The notes under the pieces: model-generated
What the model saw: only the letters and a program-made list of their open reading frames with translations
What the model was told of the DNA's origin: nothing
Database searches by the model: none
In this document: one piece after another, positions 6,195 through 14,130 of the stretch
Layout: the number at the start of each line of letters is the position of its first letter
Numbering within the stretch: the stretch's first letter is position 1
Translations under genes and position numbers: made by a program
Source of the DNA: an uncultured Ruminococcus sp.
GTDB lineage: Bacteria; Bacillota; Clostridia; Oscillospirales; Ruminococcaceae
Direction of reading: 5' to 3'
Assembly: GCA_902464115.1 (NCBI GenBank)
Contig: CABQIF010000027.1
Coordinates: forward strand, 1-20,681
Length of the DNA: 20,681 bases

Positions 6195-7526
6195 TCAGGT
6201 ACAATGCCGGAAATTCTTGTCTGTGCAGATTCTCGCAGCCACCAGACCCATCGGCAAGGCAATGACAATCAACGCTGCCTTGGTCAGCCACAATGCACCA
6301 GAGCCGACATCATTCAAGGCAATGTAATAAATACCACGGTACATATACAAGCCCGGAACCATGATGACGATTGCCGGAACCGTCAGGGAAATTCTCGGGA
6401 AACCGATTTTTTTCTTCACAACAGAGGCAATACATCCCGTGCAGAATGCTCCGATAAAGGCAGCTGCACCGATCGGCATATGGGCAAGGTCAACCAGTTC
6501 CAACCGCAGGGTATTGGTGAACATTCCGATGAGAGCCGCTGTAAATGCCATTTTTCTAGGGCTGTTGAACATCAGAGAGAATCCGTAGACCCCACAGAAA
6601 CTTGCAATCAACCGGAAACAAAGCAGCGTCCATTTTTGCAGCTGCAATGGTTCAAAGTCTGCCGGTTGGAATTGACAGATGGCAGCCGTTGCCCAGCCAG
6701 TCATGGTTGCCGTTAGGATGATGAGGAGGGCATAAGAGATTCGCTCTAGCCCTGACCGCAAGTCTAGTTTTGCAAGGTCGATACCGCCCGTGATCAGCGG
6801 AAATCCCGGAATGACAAACAGCATCGCACAGATGTAACCAGCCTGATGCACGGCTGATACAGACAGCAGACTTTGTGCCAGCAGGATGGTAAGGACATAG
6901 ACCAGACAGGAAGCAGCAACACTGACCGCAACATTCGCCAGCAGGGAAATACTGTGTCCCAGCATTTTTTTGCGGACAAAGTTGCCGACACCTGCACCCA
7001 AAAAGGCACAGCACATTTCTACAGGCCCACCGCCCAGCAAAAAGGTAAATGCACCGCACGCCAGTGCAGAGGCAAGCCCCAGATTCCACGCCTTATAGTT
7101 GGCAGGGAGCTTTTGAATCTCGTCCAGAACTTCATGAATGTGCTTGACCGAATAAGTGGAAACTTTATCCGGAAGTTCTTTCATGAACAGTTCCAGTTCC
7201 ATCAGCTTGTGTGTGTTGACCCCGGTTGTTGGAAGGGAAATGGATTGTGTGTAGGTATCCGTCCCTTCAATGCAAGTGTAAGAGATGGCAAGCAGTCCAA
7301 TGTCTGCGGTGCAGGTGATGCCAAGACAGCGGGCAACTTTATTCATCGAATTGCGAACCCGCCATGCCCCTGTTCCGACAGAAAGCATCATCAGCCCGAC
7401 TCTTCCGACCAAGGTCGCCTTTTCCTTGAGCGTTGCTTCCGTTGCCGGAATGCTGCTGTCATCCTGCACAATCGCTTTCCAGTGAATGGTCATGTGCTGC
7501 TTTTTGAGTTTTGCCATGTGAAACAT
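6195..7526 (-). CDS. Threonine/serine exporter (ThrE family), fused two-domain form
   Basis: A 443-residue inner-membrane protein. Residues 1-145 form a soluble N-terminal region containing GTGAWRVRNSMNKVARCLG (51-69) and a VNTHKL segment (103-108), both typical of the DUF1212/ThrE N-terminal part. From about 146 on there are roughly nine to ten hydrophobic segments, covering the rest of DUF1212 and the C-terminal DUF3815 (ThrE_2) part. Many Firmicutes split these halves into two small genes; here they are one chain, as in Corynebacterium ThrE. The family exports threonine and serine, but substrate is inferred. The start is ambiguous: the first ATG (7526) lies only 3-4 bases after GGAAGG, the fourth residue (ATG at 7517) about 13 after it. 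It lies downstream of the AI-2E family gene, behind a terminator. Confidence 0.88.
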   Translation of the reverse strand: MFHMAKLKKQHMTIHWKAIVQDDSSIPATEATLKEKATLVGRVGLMMLSVGTGAWRVRNSMNKVARCLGITCTADIGLLAISYTCIEGTDTYTQSISLPTTGVNTHKLMELELFMKELPDKVSTYSVKHIHEVLDEIQKLPANYKAWNLGLASALACGAFTFLLGGGPVEMCCAFLGAGVGNFVRKKMLGHSISLLANVAVSVAASCLVYVLTILLAQSLLSVSAVHQAGYICAMLFVIPGFPLITGGIDLAKLDLRSGLERISYALLIILTATMTGWATAAICQFQPADFEPLQLQKWTLLCFRLIASFCGVYGFSLMFNSPRKMAFTAALIGMFTNTLRLELVDLAHMPIGAAAFIGAFCTGCIASVVKKKIGFPRISLTVPAIVIMVPGLYMYRGIYYIALNDVGSGALWLTKAALIVIALPMGLVAARICTDKNFRHCT

Positions 7527-7563
7527 CGTTCCTTCCGTTTAATAATCTATATATCCTTTCGGC

Positions 7564-7606
7564 AAAAACCGGCTGACAGAATGCAGCTCTGTAAGCCGGA
7601 TTTTTT
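7564..7606. terminator. Terminator after the AI-2E family gene
   Basis: CCGGCT (7569-7574) pairs with AGCCGG (7594-7599) and the inner ACAGA (7576-7580) pairs with TCTGT (7588-7592). An A5 run on one side and a T6 run on the other give U-tracts in both directions. It starts 5 bases after the minus-strand stop codon at 7611. Confidence 0.85.
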
Positions 7607-7610
7607 CATT

Positions 7611-9077
7611 TTATGGATGCTGTTCCGGCGGTTGTTCCGGAGAATCTGAATTGGTGGATTCTGATTCAGGAGTAGCCGGATGAATTTCGCAGCCTTCTTC
7701 GTCAGACTGCTCTAAAATGACAGAAATCGGCGTTTCTGAAACCGTAGATTCTGCGGATCTCATGTCTTTTTCTGTTGGTTCTTCCGTTGTGGAATCTTCT
7801 TCATCATGGTGCTGCCAGTTTCGTTTCACGGTGTCTGTTACCGTTGTAAAAACGGTATCTCGCATCTTTCCGAACCATTCGTTTGCACGCTGTTCCATAG
7901 TCGTTCTTTCTGGCATTTGCAGCGGACTAGGTGGAATTTCGCCCTCTGGCAGGGTCTTTTCCCGTAAGATGACATAGATGAGTGACATCACCGGAACACC
8001 TAGCACCATGCCGAGCACACCGAACAATCCACCGCCAACAATGACAGCGAACAGCACCCACATTGCAGGCAGTCCGACAGAACCACCGACAACACGAGGA
8101 TAAATCAAGTTGCTGTCGATCTGCTGGATGACAATGACAAATACCACAAACCAGATGGCTTGTTTGGGTTCTACCAGCAATAAGATCAATGCACCGGGAA
8201 TGGTGCCGACAATTGGCCCTACAATTGGAATCATATTGGTCAGACCAATGATAACACTGATGAGAAGCGGATACTGGAAGTGGAAAATGGACATGCCAAT
8301 GAAACAGAGCAAGCCCAAAATGCAGGCATCCATCAGCTGACCACCGACAAAGTTGGAGAAGATTTCGAACGTGATATTGCCATAATGGGAAATTCTGCGG
8401 TAATTTTCCTTGGAGAATGCCTTTTGCAGAATGCGTTTTGCCTGTGCTTTCAGGCGTTTCCTGCCGCTGAGCATATACAGCGAGAAAATCAGACCAATGA
8501 AGCAGTCCGCCACGATCCGAACCAGACTGGTTGCCCATGTTCCGATTTTTTCCATGAGGTTTGGAACATAGCTGGAAACGGTAACAGAGAGGTCGGTCAG
8601 CCACGATTTCAACTGTGCAAAGTCCAATCCGACTTGCTGCATCAGATCATAGAGCTGTTGCCCCTTGGTGCTGTATGTCTGCAAGAACTTCTGGAAGTTG
8701 ATAAAATAGATGGTGAACTGGTCTGCAAAGTCCACTAAGCTTTGTGAAAACTGCGGTACAATATTGCAGATGATTCCGCTTATAACGGACAACACAAGTA
8801 AATACGAGAGAATGACGGCGACTGCGGAGCAGGGAAACCGTTTTCCCTTTGTAATATTTTTCAAGAAGCCCTCTAATCGCCGGACAGGCGTATGCAACAC
8901 CAAGGTGATGACTGCACCAATGATGACCGGACGCAGCGTGCTGAGAAGCATTCCGATCCAAGTGGAAACGGTTTCCAGCCGCATGAGGAGAAATGCAACC
9001 AGCAATAAGATGACACCGCTGAAAATAATCGTGCGAGCAAACGGGGTGTTAATGCTGTTGCGTTTTCGTTTCGGCAT
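7611..9077 (-). CDS. AI-2E family (PerM/YhhT-like) membrane transporter
   Basis: A 488-residue polytopic membrane protein. About eight hydrophobic segments lie between 15 and 375. GLTNMIPIVGPIVGTIPGA and QQIDSNLIYPRVVG followed by GLPAMWVLFAVIVGG are the conserved core of the AI-2E transporter family. Substrates vary in this family (autoinducer-2 for TqsA, sodium/proton exchange for some others), so no substrate is claimed. Residues about 380-488 form a hydrophilic, acidic, Ser/Thr/Pro/Glu-rich cytoplasmic tail of about 110 residues, longer than the short tail usual in the family. AAGGAGG lies 10 bases before the ATG. It starts 63 bases after metH with no terminator between, so read-through from the met operon is possible. 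A terminator follows directly. Confidence 0.9.
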   Translation of the reverse strand: MPKRKRNSINTPFARTIIFSGVILLLVAFLLMRLETVSTWIGMLLSTLRPVIIGAVITLVLHTPVRRLEGFLKNITKGKRFPCSAVAVILSYLLVLSVISGIICNIVPQFSQSLVDFADQFTIYFINFQKFLQTYSTKGQQLYDLMQQVGLDFAQLKSWLTDLSVTVSSYVPNLMEKIGTWATSLVRIVADCFIGLIFSLYMLSGRKRLKAQAKRILQKAFSKENYRRISHYGNITFEIFSNFVGGQLMDACILGLLCFIGMSIFHFQYPLLISVIIGLTNMIPIVGPIVGTIPGALILLLVEPKQAIWFVVFVIVIQQIDSNLIYPRVVGGSVGLPAMWVLFAVIVGGGLFGVLGMVLGVPVMSLIYVILREKTLPEGEIPPSPLQMPERTTMEQRANEWFGKMRDTVFTTVTDTVKRNWQHHDEEDSTTEEPTEKDMRSAESTVSETPISVILEQSDEEGCEIHPATPESESTNSDSPEQPPEQHP

Positions 9078-9140
9078 AGACGCAAGGCCTCCTTTCTTGT
9101 GGGGCAGAATCGTTTGTTTCGAATACAGGCAGGGGAATGG

Positions 9141-11516
9141 TTATCCAACCACCTGCTTTGCAACATCCACCGTATCTTTTGCATCTTTTGCATAAAATGT
9201 TGCGTGGATTTGTTTTGCATAGTCTGGTGTTAAAACGGCTCCGCCAACAACGGTTTGACAGGATGGATACTGTTCGTGCAGCAGGCGAATGGTTTCTTCC
9301 ATTGAACCGAGCGTGGTTGTCATGAGGGCGGAAAGTCCGACCAGTTTCACTTGATGTTCAATGGCAGCATCGACGACCGCCTGACAAGGGACATCTTTTC
9401 CGAGGTCGATGACGGTATAGCCGTAGTTTTCCAGCAGAACTTTTACAATGTTCTTGCCGATGTCGTGAATATCGCCCTTGACGGTTGCCAGTACGATTTT
9501 TCCCTTGCTGACAGGGGCTTGGTCACGCTGCTGCATGGTTTCCTTGATGACAGAGAACGCAGCCTGTGCCGCATCTGCCGTTAAAATCAACTGTGGCAGG
9601 AATACCTTGCCCTGTTCAAACTTCGTTCCGGTTTCGTCCAGAACGGGAATTAACATATTGTTGATGATTTCCATCGGTTCAGTGGTTTCAAGCAGTTTTG
9701 CAGTAATGGAACCGCATTCTTTTTTCAGACCGTGTTCCATGGCATAGGCAAGCGTCATGGAAGAGTCAGCAGTTCCAGCGGTTGCAGCAGCTGGTTGTGC
9801 AGAAGTCTGTCCGGTATAGCTGGAAATATATTGCATACAGCTCCGGTCGATGCCTTTTAATACCTTGTAAGCCCGAACGGCTTCGGTCATAGAGGCAATA
9901 TTCGGGTTCATAATCGGCAGGAACAAGCCGTTTTCCATTGCCAGTGTGAGGAATGTTCGGTTGACAGCTTCTCGGTTCGGCAGACCAAAAGAGATATTGG
10001 AAACGCCCAGAACCGTCCGCAGCCCCAATTCTTCATGTACTCGCCGCATGGCTTTCAAAGTTTCGACTGCTCCATCCTGTTCCGCAGAAACGGTCAGTAC
10101 CAGACAGTCAATATAGACATCCTGTTTCGGAATGCCCATTGCCATTGCCCGTTCGAGAATGCGTTTGGCGATGGCAAAGCGGTCATCTGCCTTTTTCGGG
10201 ATGCCGTTTTCGTCCAGTGTCAGACCAACGACCGCAGCACCATATTTTTTGACAAGCGGTAAAATTGCCTGCAAGGAGGCTTCTTCGCCGTTGACAGAAT
10301 TGACAATTGGCTTCCCGTTATAGACCCGCAGGGCAGCTTCTAAGACTTCCGGAATGGTGGAGTCCAGCTGTAATGGGGTGTCTCCGATGCTCTGCAATGC
10401 CTTGACGGTGCGGATCATCATATCTTTTTCGTCAATCTCCGGCAAACCAACATTGACATCCAAAATATCTGCACCGGCATCGATCTGCTGAACCGCTTGC
10501 TCTAAGATATAATCAATGTCGTTTGCCTTTAATGCAGCCTGAAAGCGTTTTTTTCCGGTTGGGTTGATGCGTTCGCCGATGATACGAGGTTCAGTGATGG
10601 GAATCGTCACAGACGGCGAGCAGATCGCCGGCGGAATTTCCGGCATTGGTCGCTTTACAACGGGCATGCTGTCTAATTTCTGATAGGCAGCCGCCAGATG
10701 TTCCGGCGTTGTACCGCAGCATCCGCCAAAGACAGAAACGCCCAGCTTTGCGAAGGCAGCCATTGCCGCTGCAAAGTCATCCGGCAGAACGGAGAAAGCC
10801 CCCGTAACCGGGTCAGGCAAGCCAGCATTCGGTTTCACAATGACAGGCAGGGTTGTCCAGCGGCAGATCTCTTCGACCACGGGCAGCAGTTCCTTCGGCC
10901 CCAAAGAACAGTTGACACCCAGGGCATCCACACCCAGCCCCTCCAATGTCAGAGCCATTGCAGAAACGGTGCAGCCTGTGAACGTTCTGCCGTTTTCTTC
11001 AAAGGTCATCGTGACAAAAACAGGCTTGTCACTGTGTTCCTTTGCAGCCAGTACAGCGGCTTTCGTTTCATAGAGGTCGGTCATGGTTTCAATGACAATG
11101 AGGTCAGCGTCTTTTCCGGCTTCGATCTCTTCCCGGAAAATGTCATAAGCTTCCTCAAATTTCAGTGTACCAAGTGGCTCTAGCAGCTGTCCGATCGGCC
11201 CAATATCCAGGGCAACCATGGCATCTGTTCCGGCAGTGGCAGCCTTGCCGCAGGCAATACCAGCGGAGATCAGTTCCTGTACGGAATAGCCGCTTTTTTT
11301 CATCTTCAGGCGGTTTGCACCAAAGGTGTTGGCATAGACAATATCCGAGCCAGCAGCCAAAAACGCTTTGTGAATGGCAGTGATCTGTTCTGGATGTTCG
11401 ATGTTGTATTTTTCTGGGATCTCTCCGGCAGGCATGCCGCTTTTTTGCAGCATCGTACCCATACCGCCATCCAGATACAGACGAGGTTTCTTCTGAAAGA
11501 GGTTATGTTGTGCCAC
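9141..11516 (-). CDS. metH: B12-dependent methionine synthase, short form without reactivation domain
   Basis: A 791-residue cytoplasmic enzyme that moves a methyl group from 5-methyl-THF through cobalamin to homocysteine. Domains in order are homocysteine-binding (about 10-290, zinc ligands Cys203, Cys266 and Cys267), pterin-binding (about 310-570, with IGERINPTG and the DVNVG segment), the B12 cap (about 580-660), and the B12-binding Rossmann domain (about 670-791, with DIHDIG giving the cobalt-ligand His684). The E. coli enzyme is about 1,227 residues; here the C-terminal SAM-binding reactivation domain is absent and the chain ends right after the B12 domain. That domain is encoded by the upstream gene. 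The GTG at 11516 is chosen because AAAGGAG (11526-11532) sits 9 bases before it. It overlaps the upstream gene by 14 bp. Confidence 0.96.
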   Translation of the reverse strand: MAQHNLFQKKPRLYLDGGMGTMLQKSGMPAGEIPEKYNIEHPEQITAIHKAFLAAGSDIVYANTFGANRLKMKKSGYSVQELISAGIACGKAATAGTDAMVALDIGPIGQLLEPLGTLKFEEAYDIFREEIEAGKDADLIVIETMTDLYETKAAVLAAKEHSDKPVFVTMTFEENGRTFTGCTVSAMALTLEGLGVDALGVNCSLGPKELLPVVEEICRWTTLPVIVKPNAGLPDPVTGAFSVLPDDFAAAMAAFAKLGVSVFGGCCGTTPEHLAAAYQKLDSMPVVKRPMPEIPPAICSPSVTIPITEPRIIGERINPTGKKRFQAALKANDIDYILEQAVQQIDAGADILDVNVGLPEIDEKDMMIRTVKALQSIGDTPLQLDSTIPEVLEAALRVYNGKPIVNSVNGEEASLQAILPLVKKYGAAVVGLTLDENGIPKKADDRFAIAKRILERAMAMGIPKQDVYIDCLVLTVSAEQDGAVETLKAMRRVHEELGLRTVLGVSNISFGLPNREAVNRTFLTLAMENGLFLPIMNPNIASMTEAVRAYKVLKGIDRSCMQYISSYTGQTSAQPAAATAGTADSSMTLAYAMEHGLKKECGSITAKLLETTEPMEIINNMLIPVLDETGTKFEQGKVFLPQLILTADAAQAAFSVIKETMQQRDQAPVSKGKIVLATVKGDIHDIGKNIVKVLLENYGYTVIDLGKDVPCQAVVDAAIEHQVKLVGLSALMTTTLGSMEETIRLLHEQYPSCQTVVGGAVLTPDYAKQIHATFYAKDAKDTVDVAKQVVG

Positions 11517-12186
11517 CGCAGTGAGCTCCTTTCTTCCGGAATGCACAGGTTTCCCGCATCTTGCAAATGCTGCACCCCTGCCGGCGTTTCGGCAGCGGAT
11601 GCCGGGCACATCCAAAGATGGCAGAAACCGACTTCCGAGGGTTCATGAGGTAGGTTTCAGTTGTAATAATGCCGACCTGACGGGCAGCGTTGAGGTGGGC
11701 GAGCAGGTTCGGCTGTTCCGAGATGGGAAAATCCCCATAGCCGGGGCTGAATCGCCAAGTAAAATATCGGTTCGGCATGGTTTCCTGAATCTGCTGCTCT
11801 GCCTTGTCGCAGACCTGCTCAATGGCAGTATTTGCAAGGGCATCCATCAACAGAGCATTGGTCATATCCCGTTTTTGGGTGCGGTCAATTAAGACATCTA
11901 TAGATGTTCCGAGCGTTGCTGCCATGAGAACCGCACGGTCGCAGCCCTCTAGGTGCTGGCGAATATCCTTCCCCTCTAATAATAAGGTATCCGCATACAG
12001 TACCGATTCTGTGCGAGTCAGCGGAAGAATGCAGTAGGTATAGCGAGGGGTTGCGTGGTGAAGCAGCTTTGCTTCGCAGGCATCCAGCCGAGATAGAAAG
12101 GCATCGTCTGCCGCCGCTTCGGTCATACCCAAATACCGGAGGGTTTCCGAACGGTCAAGCGGTGACAGACTAATACTGGGGCTCAT
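11503..12186 (-). CDS. MetH reactivation-domain protein (vitamin B12-dependent methionine synthase activation)
   Basis: A 227-residue soluble protein matching the SAM-binding activation domain of methionine synthase. RFSPGYGDFPI (145-155) is the SAM-binding signature and MNPRKSVSAIFG (181-192) the second conserved stretch. It should reductively remethylate oxidised cob(II)alamin on MetH using SAM and an electron donor. The C-terminal tail adds a cysteine cluster (Cys205, Cys208, Cys214, Cys223) in the pattern seen at the ends of stand-alone clostridial homologues, probably a metal or iron-sulfur site (inference). Its ATG overlaps the metF stop codon in an ATGA, and its end overlaps metH by 14 bp. 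No separate ribosome site is visible, so translation is probably coupled to metF. Confidence 0.92.
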   Translation of the reverse strand: MSPSISLSPLDRSETLRYLGMTEAAADDAFLSRLDACEAKLLHHATPRYTYCILPLTRTESVLYADTLLLEGKDIRQHLEGCDRAVLMAATLGTSIDVLIDRTQKRDMTNALLMDALANTAIEQVCDKAEQQIQETMPNRYFTWRFSPGYGDFPISEQPNLLAHLNAARQVGIITTETYLMNPRKSVSAIFGCARHPLPKRRQGCSICKMRETCAFRKKGAHCGGTT

Positions 12187-13058
12187 CGTTGGGTTGCACG
12201 CAGTACGCCAGAGATGGCTTCGCTGATTTTTCGTGCAACATAAGGATTGTTCATGGTGTAAAGGTGAATTCCGTCAACCCCAGCTGCCAGCAGTTCAATA
12301 ATCTGTGCGATGGCATAAGCAATTCCAGCATCTTGCAATGCTGCAGGGTTATCCTCATATTTCTGAATGATACGGGTGAATTTTCTCGGCAGGCTTGCAC
12401 CGCACATGGAAACCATGCGGGTAATCTGCTTGCTATTGGTAACCGGCATGATACCAGCTTCAATCGGGACGGTAATGCCAGCCTTACGAGCTTCTGCTTG
12501 GAAGTGGAAGAATGCTTCATTGTCGAAGAACAGCTGAGAGATGAGGTGTGTTGCACCGGCATCGACTTTCTTCTTCAGGTTGGCAATATCTTCTTCCAGC
12601 GAAGTGGCTTCGGTGTGGCATTCTGGATAGCAAGCCCCGGCAATGTCGAAATTCGGGTGCTTTTCCCGAATATAGGTAATCAGGTCGCTGGCGTGGGCAA
12701 AGTCGTGTTCCGGTTCTAATTCTGGAATCCGGTCGCCACGCAGAGCGAGGATGTTTTCAATGCCGCTTTCGAGGAATGTTTCCAGCAGGGCATCAATTTT
12801 TTCTTTTGTGCAGTGAATGCAGGGCAGGTGGGACATGGATGTAATGCCATACTGTTCCTGTAAGCGTCTGGCGATGGCAATGGTATTTTCCCCGTTGCCG
12901 CTGCCGCCAGCACCGAGTGTGACACTGATGAAGTCCGGATGCAGATCCTGTAATTCTTCGAGCGTCTGATAAACCGTTTCAACCGGGCTGGTTTTCTTTG
13001 GTGGAAATACCTCAAAGGAAAAGACGGTCTTTTCCGAAAAAAGAGGAGCGATTTTCAT
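12183..13058 (-). CDS. metF: Methylenetetrahydrofolate reductase
   Basis: A 291-residue FAD enzyme that reduces 5,10-methylene-THF to 5-methyl-THF, the methyl donor for MetH. The N-terminal strand FSFEVFPPK (13-21) carries Glu16, which corresponds to the catalytic glutamate of the family. LALRGD (104-109) and LISQLFFDN further on are conserved flavin and folate-binding stretches. The length matches the short bacterial MetF with no regulatory domain. The ATG at 13058 is chosen because it directly precedes the conserved N-terminus and AAAGGAA lies 11 bases before it; the frame reaches an earlier ATG at 13100 without a site. It is 48 bases after ung, with no terminator between. Confidence 0.96.
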   Translation of the reverse strand: MKIAPLFSEKTVFSFEVFPPKKTSPVETVYQTLEELQDLHPDFISVTLGAGGSGNGENTIAIARRLQEQYGITSMSHLPCIHCTKEKIDALLETFLESGIENILALRGDRIPELEPEHDFAHASDLITYIREKHPNFDIAGACYPECHTEATSLEEDIANLKKKVDAGATHLISQLFFDNEAFFHFQAEARKAGITVPIEAGIMPVTNSKQITRMVSMCGASLPRKFTRIIQKYEDNPAALQDAGIAYAIAQIIELLAAGVDGIHLYTMNNPYVARKISEAISGVLRATQR

Positions 13059-13106
13059 AGAACAATAAATTCCTTTCTGTTGAGATTCGATGATGATCAT
13101 AGCAAT

Positions 13107-13784
13107 TTATGCTGGGTCAATCCGCCAGTCTACGGGTTCTATCCCATGTTCGATGAGAAAAGCGTTGGTCTTGGAGAAGTGCCGGCAACCGAAAAATCCA
13201 TTATAAGCCGAAAGTGGGCTTGGATGGGCAGCCGTCAGCACTAAATGCTGCGGAGCAGTGATGCGTTGCCGTTTTGCCTTGGCATTGCCGCCCCAGAGCA
13301 GGAACACCACGGGCTTTTCCCGTTCGTTCAGCTTGTCAATGACGGTATCGGTGAGCTGTTCCCAGCCTTTTCCCCGATGGGAGTTGGCAGCACCTGCCCG
13401 CACCGTTAAGACGGTGTTCAGCAGCAAAACGCCATGTTTTGCCCATTCGGTGAGGTCGCCATGTTTGCCGAGGTTGTCAATGCCGGTATCATCCCGCAGT
13501 TCTTTAAAGATGTTGACGAGGGACGGCGGCGGTGTAACGCCCTTGTGCACGGAAAAACTCAAACCATGTGCTTGATTGGGGTTGTGGTAGGGGTCTTGTC
13601 CCAGAATGACTACTTTTACATCTGCATATGGCGTATATTGAAACGCATTGAAAATGTCGTACATATTGGGATAGATGGTATGGGTGCGGTATTCCTGAAT
13701 GAGGAACTGCCGCAAGTGCTGATAGGATTCGGATTGAATGGCATCCTGAAGCAGGTCGTCCCAGTCGTTTCCGATATGAACCAT
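13107..13784 (-). CDS. ung: Uracil-DNA glycosylase, family 1
   Basis: A 225-residue enzyme that removes uracil from DNA at the start of base-excision repair. The water-activating loop GQDPYH (62-67) has catalytic Asp64 and Tyr66. Asn123 in LLNTVLT is the uracil-recognition residue and HPSPLS (187-192) is the minor-groove intercalation loop with His187. All key residues are present. The ATG at 13784 follows AAAGGATGG with 7 bases spacing; an earlier ATG at 13850 lies inside the promoter region. It is the first gene after the promoter at 13839-13867 and probably leads the met operon, although its function is unrelated to it. Confidence 0.97.
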   Translation of the reverse strand: MVHIGNDWDDLLQDAIQSESYQHLRQFLIQEYRTHTIYPNMYDIFNAFQYTPYADVKVVILGQDPYHNPNQAHGLSFSVHKGVTPPPSLVNIFKELRDDTGIDNLGKHGDLTEWAKHGVLLLNTVLTVRAGAANSHRGKGWEQLTDTVIDKLNEREKPVVFLLWGGNAKAKRQRITAPQHLVLTAAHPSPLSAYNGFFGCRHFSKTNAFLIEHGIEPVDWRIDPA

Positions 13785-13838
13785 AAAAAGACCATCCTTT
13801 CTGTGGATTGTTTCGCAGACTGGCTGCAATTGATACCT

Positions 13839-13867
13839 ATTATAACACACTCTTTTCAGAAATTCAA
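13839..13867 (-). promoter_or_regulatory. Promoter of ung and probably the met genes
   Basis: On the minus strand TTGAAT (13862-13867) and a perfect TATAAT (13839-13844) are separated by 17 bp. The leader to the ung ATG is about 48 bases. I see no SAM riboswitch, T-box or cobalamin riboswitch in it or in the 48-bp ung-metF gap. Confidence 0.8.
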
Positions 13868-14130
13868 TAGACAGAATCTTTCCGCTGCCAGATTTTCCAC
13901 AGACAGCGGCTTCTTTTTGAAGGCTCGTTTGATTTTTGGGAATCCCACTGAAAAATGTGTGCTGGAATCGGGAAAATTGTACAACTTTTTGAAATCCTAT
14001 TGACTATTCGCAAAAGATGTAGTACAATGATAAGTAATTGTCGATACCACCTTGTCAGCGTGGACGACACAAAAACGGATGCAGTTGCCTGCAAGCTGCT
14101 GTATCCAGATTTACCGTAGGAGGGTGAAAC
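13868..14130. other. Divergent ung/secD intergenic region
   Basis: I see no gene here. It holds the ung promoter at its left edge, a CCGCTG/CAGCGG inverted repeat (13882-13887 with 13914-13919) followed by a T-rich stretch, the secD promoter at 14000-14028, and a secD leader of about 95 bases. The leader can form a weak GGAT...ATCC stem near 14076-14107, which is not convincing as a regulator. Confidence 0.6.
14000..14028 (+). promoter_or_regulatory. secD-secF promoter
   Basis: TTGACT (14000-14005) and TACAAT (14023-14028) are separated by 17 bp. The predicted start is near 14035, about 95 bases before the secD GTG. Confidence 0.8.

Noticed and set aside
5891..6268. 125-residue minus-strand ORF with an internal repeat
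   Set aside because: The repeated peptide (VFTRTDFF / VFSTRTDFF) is translation of the two duplicated terminators and the frame overlaps the ThrE gene end.
9078..9140. Terminator between metH and the AI-2E family gene
   Set aside because: No stem with a U-tract could be found in the 63-bp gap, so read-through is left open.
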